Positions 40,773-48,869 are shown, numbered from the stretch's first letter. The stretch: DNA of 52,790 nt from Rhizobium sp. Q54 (GCA_945903635.1 CAMDOT010000013.1:1-52790), one strand, 5' to 3'. Notes: a model not told the origin generated them from the letters alone. Program-made: numbers and translations.

Positions 40773-40849
40773 CGTCGGCTCCATGGTTGAGTTGGGCGGC
40801 TACGCCGAGGCGACAGGGAACAGGCCGCCGGGCGAACATAGAGCTTCAT
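40769..40849 (-). pseudogene. Glutathione S-transferase N-terminal remnant or leader peptide
   Basis: A 26-codon frame begins with an excellent ribosome site (AAGGAG, 6 bases) and reads MKLYVRPAACSLSPRR before an unrelated tail. This is the start of a bacterial GST (MKLYxxPGACSLSPH). Its stop overlaps the NTF2-like ATG (ATGA). Interpretation: a GST gene was deleted except for its expression signals and first 16 codons, which now couple translation to the next gene. Confidence 0.65.
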
Positions 40850-40896
40850 AGGTTTCTCCTTAAGCTGAGCAGGACGAGCTCAACCGACGATCCGTA

Positions 40897-40955
40897 TTTT
40901 ATGCGGAATCGCATATAATACAGGTTCCGTCAATCATTTTATGCGGGATCGAATA
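40897..40955. promoter_or_regulatory. TetR-type operator pair, copy 1 (sites A and B)
   Basis: Site A at 40901-40914 is ATGCG-N4-CGCAT; site B at 40941-40954 is ATGCG-N4-CGAAT, 40 bases apart, each preceded by TTTT. TATAAT lies right after site A. The same arrangement recurs at 41255-41311 beside the TetR gene. It lies upstream of the GST remnant and the NTF2-like gene. Regulation by the nearby TetR protein is inferred. Confidence 0.6.
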
Positions 40956-40982
40956 GAAATGCCCCGGCACTGGCAGACGACA

Positions 40983-41008
40983 AAAGGGCCGGCTTTCGCC
41001 GGCCCTTT
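40983..41008. terminator. Rho-independent terminator
   Basis: A perfect 11-bp stem AAAGGGCCGGC / GCCGGCCCTTT with loop TTTC. On the minus strand it is followed by four T residues, so it mainly ends the DUF1127 transcript. Confidence 0.75.
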
Positions 41009-41052
41009 GTACGCTTACGCTACGCTGCTGGGGTTTACGCTGCGCGGCGGTG

Positions 41053-41220
41053 TTATGCGGCACGACTCAAGTTCTGGTTAGCCGCGATCATCTGGTCGGT
41101 CGCTGCGCCAAACTGCGTCGTCTCGTCGACAGCCTCGCGTACGGCAAAGGAGATGTTGGCGCGGCACAGGCCGAAATCGGCCAGTTCGCGGTCGCTCATA
41201 CGGTGCAGCTGGGCCATCAT
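41053..41220 (-). CDS. DUF1127 domain small protein
   Basis: 55 residues. The DUF1127 signature is seen in HRMSDRELADFGLCRANI. Members are small, basic or amphipathic proteins of alpha- and gammaproteobacteria; some bind RNA or take part in phosphate and stress responses. The ATG at 41220 is preferred because GGAG lies 6 bases upstream; ATG and TTG 12-15 bases further upstream lack it. The gene lies between two TetR-type operator pairs and is divergent from the TetR gene, with a terminator after its stop. Confidence 0.75.
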   Translation of the reverse strand: MMAQLHRMSDRELADFGLCRANISFAVREAVDETTQFGAATDQMIAANQNLSRAA

Positions 41221-41254
41221 GGAAAGCTCCATCAATTGTGACTGGCGGCTCGAC

Positions 41255-41311
41255 TTTTATGCGATGTCGCATATATAATGGCCTTGTCAATATTTTTATG
41301 CGGCATCGAAC
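41255..41311. promoter_or_regulatory. TetR-type operator pair, copy 2 (sites C and D)
   Basis: Site C at 41259-41272 is ATGCG-N4-CGCAT; site D at 41298-41311 is ATGCG-N4-CGAAC, 39 bases apart. TATAAT (41274-41279) follows site C on the plus strand, and D lies just before the TetR ATG. Binding would block transcription of the TetR gene and probably of the divergent DUF1127 gene. On the minus strand TTGACA (41284-41289) is also present. Confidence 0.65.
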
Positions 41312-41315
41312 AAAA

Positions 41316-41933
41316 ATGACCAGACGCGGACGACCCGTCGAATACGATCGGGAGCAGACCATTCAGCGTGCGAGCGATCTCTTCTGGTCGGCCGGTTTCG
41401 CGGCGACTTCACTTGATGCCCTGAGCGAGGCGACGCAGTTGACCAGGCCAAGCCTTGCGGGCGCCTTTGGCGACAAGGAGGCGCTCTACATCGCGACGCT
41501 CGAGCGCTATCGGGACGCCAGTGCGGACGCCATAGGCAAGACCCTAAACGGTACACGCCGGCTGCGAGCCGACCTGGCCGATCTCTTCGCGAGGTCCACA
41601 GCCGCCTACCTGGCACCCATGGGCGCAGCGCGTGGCTGCCTTCTTATTGGAACCGCCTCGGTCGAGGCCGTGCATCGACCGGCGGTGCAGCGGGTACTCC
41701 GGGAAAGCCTGGATACGTTCAATGCGATCCTCGAAGAACGCCTGCGCAGGGCAATTGCCGAAGGCGAGCTGGAGTCCGACCCGGACGCGGCAGGACTTGC
41801 TTCGGTAGCCTCCGCCGTGATGCATTCGCGGGCCGTTCGAGCGCGCGCCGGCGAATCCCGGCGCGCGCTCGACAGACTCAGCAAGTCGGCCCTTGATCTG
41901 ATCTGCGGCAAGCAGGCGAAGCGGCGCTCCTGA
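41316..41933 (+). CDS. TetR/AcrR family transcriptional regulator
   Basis: 205 residues. N-terminal helix-turn-helix: QTIQRASDLFWSAGFAATSL, DALSEATQLTRPSLAGAFGDKEAL (ends given). The C-terminal ligand-binding part begins near residue 75 and holds RGCLLIGTASVEA. TetR proteins are dimeric repressors released by small ligands. The ATG at 41316 gives the standard N-terminus MTRRGRPVEYDRE; a longer frame from 41238 would overlap the operators. It is probably autoregulated by sites C and D and may control the NTF2-like unit through sites A and B. Confidence 0.87.
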   Translation: MTRRGRPVEYDREQTIQRASDLFWSAGFAATSLDALSEATQLTRPSLAGAFGDKEALYIATLERYRDASADAIGKTLNGTRRLRADLADLFARSTAAYLAPMGAARGCLLIGTASVEAVHRPAVQRVLRESLDTFNAILEERLRRAIAEGELESDPDAAGLASVASAVMHSRAVRARAGESRRALDRLSKSALDLICGKQAKRRS

Positions 41934-41968
41934 GATTAGGGATGAGTTCATTCAACCGAGGACTGGCC

Positions 41969-42850
41969 ATGCACGATCCGGCGTCCATCCCTGAACCCGC
42001 AGACGCTGCGAGCCGTCGGCGACAGCGCAAGGGGCCCGTTTATCCGACGGCCAACCGGCCCAAGGTCGACCTCGCCTTCTACGACAAGGCCCGCGACGGC
42101 ATGGAGAAGATCTCCGGGTTGACCATCGCCCCGCGCGACGCCGAGGCCTTCGACGTTCCGGCCGGGCACTTCTTTCGCATCCTGTGCCCCGACGGACCCC
42201 AGGTCGGCGACCTCAATCTCTGGAACGCGCACGACCTGCAGGAGAACTTCTTCAGCGGCAAGACCAGGGCGATCCATGCGACCCATCTCACGGTCGGCGA
42301 CCGCCTGTGGAGTGCGATGCCCTACCTGCGCCCGATCGCTACGATCACCTACGACACCCTGCAGTGGTATGGCTGGGACGAGGACGGTTGCGGCATCCAT
42401 GACGTCATCGGCACGCGGTGCGATCCCTACATCAACAGGATGCTGAACGGCGTCGATGCACATCACCACTGCCACTCGAATCTCATCCGGTCGCTGGTGA
42501 AGCACCGCAACATGCCGGTTCCCGAGGCCGAGCGGCGGGTTCACGACGTGCTCAACGTATTCATGTGCACGGGCTTCGATCGGGAGACCCACCAGTACAT
42601 CAACAAGGCGAGCCCGGTCCGATCCGGCGACTTCCTAGAATTCTTCGCCGAGATCGACCTGCTCGGCGCGCTGTCGGCCTGTCCGGGCGGTGACTGCGCG
42701 ATCCGCGAGCCCGGCGAGGAATGGTCCTGTTATCCGCTGCGCGTAGAAATCTACCGGCCAAGGAAGGAGGCGCTCACCGGCTGGACGCCGCCCAGCCGCA
42801 ACCTCTACGCGGGCGACCACGGCGTGCACACGCCGCGCGCCGACGGTTGA
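41969..42850 (+). CDS. DUF1989 / urea carboxylase-associated family protein
   Basis: 293 residues. Motifs of the urea carboxylase-associated family are seen: GDLNLWNAHDLQENFFSGKT, MCTGFDRETHQYINKASP and GDCAIREPGEEW. Members often accompany urea carboxylase or guanidine and aminomethyl metabolism; some are now known to belong to carboxyguanidine pathways. The start at 41969 has GAGGA six bases upstream; an ATG 27 bases earlier has its only ribosome-like site too close. No urea carboxylase is nearby. It is in line with the TetR gene. Confidence 0.8.
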   Translation: MHDPASIPEPADAASRRRQRKGPVYPTANRPKVDLAFYDKARDGMEKISGLTIAPRDAEAFDVPAGHFFRILCPDGPQVGDLNLWNAHDLQENFFSGKTRAIHATHLTVGDRLWSAMPYLRPIATITYDTLQWYGWDEDGCGIHDVIGTRCDPYINRMLNGVDAHHHCHSNLIRSLVKHRNMPVPEAERRVHDVLNVFMCTGFDRETHQYINKASPVRSGDFLEFFAEIDLLGALSACPGGDCAIREPGEEWSCYPLRVEIYRPRKEALTGWTPPSRNLYAGDHGVHTPRADG

Positions 42851-42894
42851 GGCCACGCAAGCCGCGCGCTGGTAGCAGGCAGCGTGAGGCACAT

Positions 42895-43021
42895 GTTCCT
42901 CTGCCCCCGTGAAGCGGGGGAAGTGCCCCCGTAGGGGGCGAAGGGGGTCAGAAGCATCATTGCTTGCGGTGTACACCCCCTCCGGCCTTCGGCCACCTCC
43001 CCCGCAAGCGGGGGAGGAGAA
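42895..43021. repeat. Palindrome-rich intergenic element
   Basis: Several nested hairpins: GCCCCC-GTA-GGGGGC, CCTCCCCCGC-AA-GCGGGGGAGG (10-bp stem) and GGCC-TTC-GGCC, with partially complementary outer ends (GTTCCTCTGCCCCCG and CGGGGGAGGAGAAC). This pattern matches a type of dispersed palindromic repeat common in alphaproteobacterial intergenic DNA. It separates convergent genes and may act as a terminator. The rest of the 192-bp gap shows nothing else. Confidence 0.65.
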
Positions 43022-43042
43022 CTGAAGGGCATACGAGAAGAG

Positions 43043-43471
43043 TCACTTTCTAAAGTGGGCCTCATACTGCTCGACGAGCGGGGAGAGCTCCGACCAGTCA
43101 CGCTTCGAGCGCAGAAAGACGTGTCGTATCTTGTAGCGGTCGGCGCGGATCCAGGCGGGATCGTCGAACGCACCGGCGGGCAGGGTGCGGACGCCGGGCA
43201 CGGCCTCCAGGGTGAAGCCGAGGTTGGTGCCGCATTTTGCGCAGAACTCGAGGTCTAGCCATCGGCCCGACTCGTCCGACAGGTGCCGGTAGCGCTCGAC
43301 GGTCTCGCCCGTGATCTCGACCTCGTCGCTGTTGAAGACGGCCTCGGTGCCGAAGGCCGTGCCGGTACGGCGCTGGCACCAGGTGCAATGGCAGATCGTG
43401 ATGCGCGACAGCTCGGCGGTCGTCTTGAACCGCACGGCGCCGCACACGCAGCCGCCCGACCTCTCGGTCAT
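43043..43471 (-). CDS. GFA family protein (glutathione-dependent formaldehyde-activating domain)
   Basis: 142 residues. Zinc-binding cysteines are in place: GGCVCGAV (Cys8, Cys10), CHCTWCQRRTG (Cys27, Cys29, Cys32) and FCAKCGTNLG (Cys77, Cys80). Most family members are not proven formaldehyde enzymes. The ATG at 43471 matches the family N-terminus. It lies 28 bases after the BrnA stop on the same strand but may be unrelated in function. Confidence 0.85.
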   Translation of the reverse strand: MTERSGGCVCGAVRFKTTAELSRITICHCTWCQRRTGTAFGTEAVFNSDEVEITGETVERYRHLSDESGRWLDLEFCAKCGTNLGFTLEAVPGVRTLPAGAFDDPAWIRADRYKIRHVFLRSKRDWSELSPLVEQYEAHFRK

Positions 43472-43499
43472 CGTGTGCCTTCCGTAGCGTGGAGCACAG

Positions 43500-43823
43500 C
43501 TACCGCGTTGACCGCGAGCGCTGCTCGTAGTAGCTGCGCAGCACCGCGTTGATGCGCGTCTGGTAGCCGCGGCCCTGGGCGCGGAACCAGTCGAGCAGAT
43601 CGGCATCGAGCCGCAACGACGTGTGCGCTTTTCGGCTGGGCATGGGCAGCTCCGTCGTCGCCCATTTGATGTCGACTGGGGCGATCGCGTCGTCGGGATC
43701 GCGACCACTCGGCACGCGGACCTTGGCCGCGCGCCGCCAGTCGCTTCCGGCCTTGCCGCTGGCGCGCATCGTTTCGAGCTGTTTAGCGGTGTAGCGCACG
43801 ATGCGCTTTCGCTTCGTCGCCAT
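43500..43823 (-). CDS. brnA: BrnA-type antitoxin
   Basis: 107 residues. The C-terminal motif AHTSLRLDADLLDWFRAQG, RGYQTRINAVLRSYYE is the ribbon-helix-helix type signature of BrnA antitoxins (COG3514). The N-terminus is basic, with RKRIVRYTAKQLE. It overlaps the BrnT gene by 41 bases in the usual toxin-first order. BrnA neutralises the RelE-like toxin and represses the operon. Confidence 0.85.
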   Translation of the reverse strand: MATKRKRIVRYTAKQLETMRASGKAGSDWRRAAKVRVPSGRDPDDAIAPVDIKWATTELPMPSRKAHTSLRLDADLLDWFRAQGRGYQTRINAVLRSYYEQRSRSTR

Positions 43824-44076
43824 GTGCCCTCCTCATCGAGATGACGCGGATCGTCGAGCCGCGCCACATCCAGACCAACGTAAAGAACACCCCTTGGATA
43901 CGGACCGTCGTCTTCCAGCGCGGCTCCTCGCCACGCGGCGTCGGGAAGGTGACCATCGGCCGGCCGTCGAAGAACAGCGGCGCGTCCGCGAAATCGAGGC
44001 CGCGCTGTGCAAAGGTCAGCCGGCGCTTGTCGTCATCCCATTCGAACCGCACCCGGAGCACTCCAGATGTATGCAC
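43783..44076 (-). CDS. brnT: BrnT-type ribonuclease toxin
   Basis: Up to 97 residues. BrnT features are seen: FEWDDDKRRLTFAQRGLDF, then GEEPRWKTTVRIQGVFFTLVW (ends given) and STIRVISMRRAHGDE. BrnT is a RelE-fold RNase that inhibits translation. The start is uncertain: GTG at 44076, or an in-frame GTG 24 bases downstream that has GGAG in front and matches the usual length better. Upstream, ATGTGC repeats 13 bases apart may be part of an operator. Confidence 0.82.
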   Translation of the reverse strand: MHTSGVLRVRFEWDDDKRRLTFAQRGLDFADAPLFFDGRPMVTFPTPRGEEPRWKTTVRIQGVFFTLVWMWRGSTIRVISMRRAHGDEAKAHRALHR

Positions 44077-44135
44077 ATTCTGTTAGCACATCAGGTGATC
44101 GATTGCCAGTGACGAGGGCGCTGTCTTTGTTCGAT

Positions 44136-44226
44136 TCAGCGTCGATCCACCTTCCGGATCAGATACGTATCCATGATCCAGCCGTGCTTCTGCCGTGCCT
44201 CGGCGCGGCGGCGGTGGATCAGGTCG
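44136..44226 (-). pseudogene. Remnant of a second cobF 3' end
   Basis: Read on the minus strand, this encodes IHRRRAEARQKHGWIMDTYL followed by IRKVDRR and a stop. It matches the last 26 codons of the intact cobF at 46451-47221 with about 90 percent nucleotide identity. No start or upstream part of cobF is present. The two copies are direct repeats that flank the LysR and exported hydrolase genes. It is a fragment, not a functional gene. Confidence 0.8.
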
Positions 44227-44230
44227 AAGA

Positions 44231-45220
44231 CTACAACGTTAAATCATAAACATGGCCGGGGCCCGATTTTATGGGAACACTGACGAATGGGGCCAGAAGT
44301 GTCTGAGGATCCGATGTCAAATCGGGATTGCTGCGAAGATGCTCAAGCATGAAATTCACGAAGACTTTCACCCGTGCGGGAAGATGCTTGCGGCTCACGT
44401 AGTGAATGAAGATGCGCGCGGGTTGCGAAACATATTCCGGCAGCACTGGCCTTAGTGCTCCCGTCCGAAACAACGGAAGCACCAGAGGAAGCGGTGCGAA
44501 CACCAATCCCTGCCCGTGCACTGCAGCCGTGACGAGCGTTATAATGTCGTGCGCGAGAAAGTTTCCTCTGACGGAGGGCGAAACTGCGAGTTTCCTGGGC
44601 CCCAGCAACCAGTTGAGCGACCGACCGACAGGACCGCGCCGGCGTAGCCGAAGGCAGTTGTGCTTCGACAAATCCGCGAGCGTCAAAGGAATGCCGCGGT
44701 CAGCAAGATAGGACGGCGCTCCGCAAACGACAAAATTGAGCGGCGCCACCTCACGCATCACCATCGAACCGTCGCGAGCTTCGCCGGCCCTGATGCCGAC
44801 GTCGTAGCCTCCCGCAATCATGTCGCTCACCGCATCGTCGAGATGCAGCTCTATTTCAATGGCGGGGTAGAGACGGCTGAACGCTGGGATAAGTGGCAGG
44901 ACATAGGCTCGACCGAATGGCGACAGGGACGTCACTCTGAGCGTGCCGGAGGGGGATCTGCCTTTTTCCGCTATCGCGGATTGGGCGTTTTCCAGATCGC
45001 GAAGCGGTCCGGTACAGCGCTCGTAATACAGTCGCCCTTCCTCGGTCAAAGAGAGCTTGCGGGTAGACCGTTGGAGCAGCCGGACGCCAAGTTGCCGCTC
45101 GAGCCGCTGCACGTTCTTGCCTACGGCGACTGCGCTGATACCCAACGCCTTGGCGGCGCCCGAGAAGCTTCCCGCCTCGACCGTCCGTACGAACCCCACC
45201 ACTCCGCGGATGCCCTTCAC
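44231..45220 (-). CDS. LysR family transcriptional regulator
   Basis: 329 residues. N-terminal winged helix: FVRTVEAGSFSGAAKALGIS, AVAVGKNVQRLERQLGVRLL and RSTRKLSLTEEGRLYYE. The effector domain starts near residue 92 (GTLRVTSLSPFGRAYVLPLI). It is divergent from the hydrolase gene at 45375, the usual arrangement for a LysR protein and its target; the 154-bp gap holds no obvious long palindrome. The C-terminus is about 30 residues longer than common members and runs into the AT-rich cobF-remnant border. Confidence 0.87.
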   Translation of the reverse strand: MKGIRGVVGFVRTVEAGSFSGAAKALGISAVAVGKNVQRLERQLGVRLLQRSTRKLSLTEEGRLYYERCTGPLRDLENAQSAIAEKGRSPSGTLRVTSLSPFGRAYVLPLIPAFSRLYPAIEIELHLDDAVSDMIAGGYDVGIRAGEARDGSMVMREVAPLNFVVCGAPSYLADRGIPLTLADLSKHNCLRLRRRGPVGRSLNWLLGPRKLAVSPSVRGNFLAHDIITLVTAAVHGQGLVFAPLPLVLPLFRTGALRPVLPEYVSQPARIFIHYVSRKHLPARVKVFVNFMLEHLRSNPDLTSDPQTLLAPFVSVPIKSGPGHVYDLTL

Positions 45221-45374
45221 GGCTCAACACTCCGAACTTTTGGTTTGTACAGATATTAGCCGGGTCGGCCTAATCAACGGCACGCGTCGTCCGCACAATC
45301 TAGTCGGTCGGCCGGAGCTTCCACAATGGTGGATGGCGGCCCGGAACCGCTCTTGAGGCCCAAGGAGGGATCGC

Positions 45375-46427
45375 ATGAAGACCCTATCGCTACCGCCCGT
45401 CACGGTGCTTGCCGCGCTCCTGCTGGGGGTGTTGCTCCAGACGACGATGGCCGCTGCCGCCGACGTTGTCGGAACCACGACGCTCGAACTCCAGGACAAG
45501 GCTACGGGCCGCAAGGTTACCACCGAGCTGTGGTTCAAGGCGGCCCCTGACGCAAGGATCGAGTGGTTCTCCCCACGTCCGCCGATACGTTCGATCCCGA
45601 TCGCGCGCAATGCAGACCCGCGACCCCCGCTGCGCAAGCATCCGCTGATCGTGATCTCTCACGGCAATTGGGGATCGAGGTTTTCGCAGGGTTGGCTCGC
45701 GCACGAGCTGGTCAAATCCGGATACGTAGTCCTCTCCACATCCCATCCGGGTACGGACGGTGATGATCAGAGCGTTGCGGGCCGATACCGCTTGTGGGAT
45801 CGCTCGCGCGATGTTTCGTTCGCTCTCGACGAGGTCCTGAAGCACCCCAAGTGGGCCGCGCTCATCGACGAGAACCGTATCGGTTTCGTGGGGCACTCGT
45901 TTGGCGGCTGGACCGGTGTGAGCCTCGCCGGAGGCAGGTACGATCCCGTGCGTCAAAGGGCCTTCTGTGACAAGGCAGCGAAGAAAGACTTCTACTGCGA
46001 CGGAACGCTCAAGGACGATATTGCGGGCGTGGCCACCGAGGATGCCGGAGACTCGTTCAGGGATGTCCGGATCAAGGCCTTCTACATCATGGCTTCAGGA
46101 CCGGGACAGGGTTTCGCTGCCGACTCGCTCAGGTCGATTGGTGTACCCTTTGTGGTGGACACCGCGCAGTTCGACGAGATCCTGGACCCGGTGTCGAATT
46201 CGACCAATCTTGCCCAACAGATCCCAGGGGCCAGGGAGGTGGTGCGTCCGGTCGGGCACTTCGTCTACGTGCCTGAGTGCCGCTGGCTAATCGGCCCAGC
46301 TCTCGCGAAATTTGCAGGGCTTCCCCTCTGCGACGATCCCAAGGGGGTCGATCGCACGCGTGTGCACAAGCAGGTGGCGCCTGAGATCGCTGCATTTTTC
46401 GACAGGAATCTCGCAAGGCTGGAGTAA
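45375..46427 (+). CDS. Exported alpha/beta hydrolase (dienelactone hydrolase/PAF-acetylhydrolase-like)
   Basis: 350 residues with a signal peptide (VLAALLLGVLLQTTMAAAA, about 11-29). The nucleophile is Ser175 in GFVGHSFGGWTG; oxyanion region VISHGNWGSRF; histidine RPVGHFVYVPE. The family includes putative dienelactone hydrolases and platelet-activating-factor acetylhydrolase-like lipases. The ATG at 45375 has AAGGAGGGA upstream, a strong ribosome site. It is probably controlled by the divergent LysR gene. Substrate unknown. Confidence 0.85.
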   Translation: MKTLSLPPVTVLAALLLGVLLQTTMAAAADVVGTTTLELQDKATGRKVTTELWFKAAPDARIEWFSPRPPIRSIPIARNADPRPPLRKHPLIVISHGNWGSRFSQGWLAHELVKSGYVVLSTSHPGTDGDDQSVAGRYRLWDRSRDVSFALDEVLKHPKWAALIDENRIGFVGHSFGGWTGVSLAGGRYDPVRQRAFCDKAAKKDFYCDGTLKDDIAGVATEDAGDSFRDVRIKAFYIMASGPGQGFAADSLRSIGVPFVVDTAQFDEILDPVSNSTNLAQQIPGAREVVRPVGHFVYVPECRWLIGPALAKFAGLPLCDDPKGVDRTRVHKQVAPEIAAFFDRNLARLE

Positions 46428-46450
46428 TCGCGTAGGAGCTCGATCTCCGG

Positions 46451-47221
46451 TTACTCGTATGGCCCGCGCGCCTTCCGGATCAAGTACGTATCCATGATCC
46501 ATCCGTTCTTCTGGCGCGCCTCGGCGCGGCGCCGGTGGATCTCACCGGCCACGTCCTTGAGCTTGCCTGAAATCAGGATCTCGTCGGGTGTGCCGAGATA
46601 GGCGCCCCAGTAGATTTCGACATCCTGATCGGCGAAGCGCCTATAAGTGTCCTCGCCGTCGAGCAGTACGGCGGCGCTGTCGATGCCCTCTGGAAATCCT
46701 TCGGCCAGCTTGCGCCCCGTCGTCAGCAGCACTGGCTCGGCGATGCGGTTGAGCGGGATTTTATGCCGTGCCGCCAGCGCCTGGACCGCGGTGATGCCGG
46801 GGATCACCTCGTAATCGATTGCCTGCCGGCCTGAAGCAGCGATCGCTTCGATGTTGCGGATGGTGCTGTCGTAAAGCATGGGGTCGCCCCACACGAGGAT
46901 CCCGGCGGTCTCGCCGTCCTTCATCTCGCCCGCGATCATCGCCTCGAACACGGCCTGCTTGGCGGCGTTCAGCTCGTCGACCGAGGCGCGGTAGTCCGCT
47001 GGCTGGGTGTCGCGCAGCGGGCTCGGCGCCTCGACGAAGCGGTGGGCGTGGCCCTTTATGTGCTGCCGGCAGATGTCTTCGCGCAAGGCGCGCAGCTTCA
47101 CCTTGGCCGCGCCCTTGTCCATCAGGAAGAAGACATTTACCCGGTTCAGCGCCTTCACCGCCTGCACGGTGATGTAGTCCGGATCGCCGGCGCCGATCCC
47201 GATGATGAGAATCCGTTTCAT
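46451..47221 (-). CDS. cobF: Precorrin-6A synthase (deacetylating) CobF
   Basis: 256 residues. The SAM-binding start ILIIGIGAGDPDYITVQAVK and GILVWGDPMLYDSTIRNIEA, EVIPGITAVQALAARH and LLDGEDTYRR are typical of CobF. It transfers a methyl group to C-1 and releases acetate in the aerobic cobalamin pathway. No other cob gene is in the window, so the gene is separated from the pathway cluster. A diverged copy of its last 80 bases lies at 44136-44226. Confidence 0.93.
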   Translation of the reverse strand: MKRILIIGIGAGDPDYITVQAVKALNRVNVFFLMDKGAAKVKLRALREDICRQHIKGHAHRFVEAPSPLRDTQPADYRASVDELNAAKQAVFEAMIAGEMKDGETAGILVWGDPMLYDSTIRNIEAIAASGRQAIDYEVIPGITAVQALAARHKIPLNRIAEPVLLTTGRKLAEGFPEGIDSAAVLLDGEDTYRRFADQDVEIYWGAYLGTPDEILISGKLKDVAGEIHRRRAEARQKNGWIMDTYLIRKARGPYE

Positions 47222-47274
47222 GCCGGTTGGACTCTATCCGAGGCGTCGACCGCCGAGGAAGGTCTTTGTCCCGA

Positions 47275-48669
47275 TCACCCGGCCATTGGCGGTCGCCTGT
47301 CCCGCCACGGCATCGCGGTTTCATAGGCGTGTGCCGCCTGAAACAGCAGCGGTTCGGCGAACGGCTTGCCGGCCAGCTGCATGGCGACGGGAAGGCCGCC
47401 GACGCCGAAGCCGGTGCAGATGCTGATGGCCGGAAAGCCGGTGACGTTGAACGGCATGGTGAACGACGTCTTCTACATGTTCGCCCACTTGGTCAATGAG
47501 TCGATGCGCGGGGCTTCGCCGGGCTGGGAGGCGCTCACGATGATATCAAGGTTCGCCATCGCTTCAGCCATTTCCCGGCAGAGCACACGGCGGCGGCGAA
47601 CGGCCTGCACGATATCCGGCCCGCTCACCGTTGCGGCAAGCGCCACGCGGTCGCGGAACAGTTCGCCATAATCCATGAAGCGCTCGCGCATCCAGGGCGC
47701 ATGCAGGGCGAAGGCCTCGGTGACCATGAGCAGATAGCCGACGGCGTGGTAGTCGGCCGCCGGCGACAGGGTGATGTCGCGGACCTCCGCGCCTTCCTTA
47801 CGGAAGAAATCCATCGCCACGTCGATACCGGCGCGGGTGGCGTCCGAGGCGCGATGGTCGGTCTCGAAGAAATGCCGGACCACGCCGATGCGCAGGCCCT
47901 TCACGCCTTTGCCGAGGCCGGCCGTGAAATCGGGCACCGGGCGATCGACGCTGGCCGGGTCTTCCGGGTCATGGCCCGCCATTGCCTGCAGCAGCAACGC
48001 GCAGTCCTCGGCCGTCCAGGCCATGGGGCCCGCATGATCGAGCGTGAAGGCAAGCGGCAGGATGCCGGCGCGGCTCGACAGGCCATAGGTCGGTTTTATG
48101 CCGGCGATGCCGCAGAGCGCGGCCGGTCCTCGGATCGACCCGCCTGTATCGGACCCGGTTCCGCCCAGGATCAGGCCGGCCGCGACCGCGGCCCCGGTGC
48201 CCGAGGAGGAGCCGGAGGTGAAATGATCGGTGTTCCACGGATTGCGCGCGGGCGGCCAGGGCAGGTCGAAGGAGGGGCCACCAAAGGCGAACTCGTGCGT
48301 GGCGAGCTTGCCCAGCATGACGGTTCCCGCATCGGCCCACTTCTTGACCGTATGGGCGTCGCGCGCCGGGACGTTGTCCTGCAGCAGCTTCGAGTGCGCC
48401 GTCGTCCGGATGCCGGCGGTATTGTAAATGTCCTTGTGTGCGATCGGGATGCCGTCGAGCGGGCCACGCCTTTGGCCCGACATCTGGCGTGTTTCCGCCG
48501 CCGCCGCGTCGGCCAGCGCGCGTTCCTCGGTCACGAGCAGGAATGCATTCAACTGCGGATCGAGGCGACGGATACGTTCGAGGTGTGTCTTCGCAAGCTC
48601 GACCGGGGAAAGCTGCTTGGCCGCGAGGCGCCGGCCGGCTTCGGCGATGGTCAGGACCGCCGACATCAT
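47275..48669 (-). pseudogene. Amidase (AtzE-like) interrupted by an in-frame TAG
   Basis: The amidase-signature protein has Lys79 (IAHKDIY), Ser154 (TSGSSSG) and Ser178 (TGGSIR), the complete catalytic triad. Translation stops after codon 398 at a TAG (47473-47475). Beyond it the same frame continues for 65 codons with a perfectly family-like ending (KTSFTMPFNVTGFPAISICT, GGLPVAMQLAGKPF) to a TGA at 47275. The full length of about 463 residues would be normal. One base change (for example GAG to TAG) explains it. It overlaps an AtzG-like gene by ATGA. It could be inactive, a sequencing error, or read through. Confidence 0.8.
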
Positions 48670-48869
48670 TTCTGCTCCACGTCGAAGGTGAGCGCGGGCT
48701 CGGCTTCGCGGGGCAGGGGCGCGTTGACGCGCGCGATCATCCCGCGGAAGAACTCGGCGCCGGGCAGGATCTCGCGGACCTGATCGGGGGTGAGTTTCAG
48801 GCCCGCGCGGCTCAGCAGCACGGCAAGTTCGGCTTCACTGGTTTTCGCTGCACTCACGATGCGCTCCAT
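48666..48869 (-). CDS. AtzG-like small subunit (DUF4089 family)
   Basis: 67 residues: a short helical protein with LLSRAGLKLTPDQVREILPG and VNAPLPREAEPALTFDV, the pattern of AtzG and related GatC-like partners of AtzE-type amidases. AtzG stabilises AtzE in the cyanuric acid/biuret pathway, and homologues elsewhere pair with other amidases. The ATG at 48869 overlaps no other start; its stop overlaps the amidase ATG. No other cyanuric-acid genes are nearby, so the substrate may differ. Confidence 0.78.
   Translation of the reverse strand: MERIVSAAKTSEAELAVLLSRAGLKLTPDQVREILPGAEFFRGMIARVNAPLPREAEPALTFDVEQK

Noticed and set aside
41010-41046. Short repeats of TACGCT/ACGCT resembling a repeat array
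   Set aside because: Units are only 5-6 bp with irregular spacing and no spacers of constant length, so this is not a CRISPR array.
40959-41082. Small plus-strand frame starting just after operator site B
   Set aside because: No ribosome site, runs straight through a strong terminator hairpin, and shows no recognisable protein pattern.
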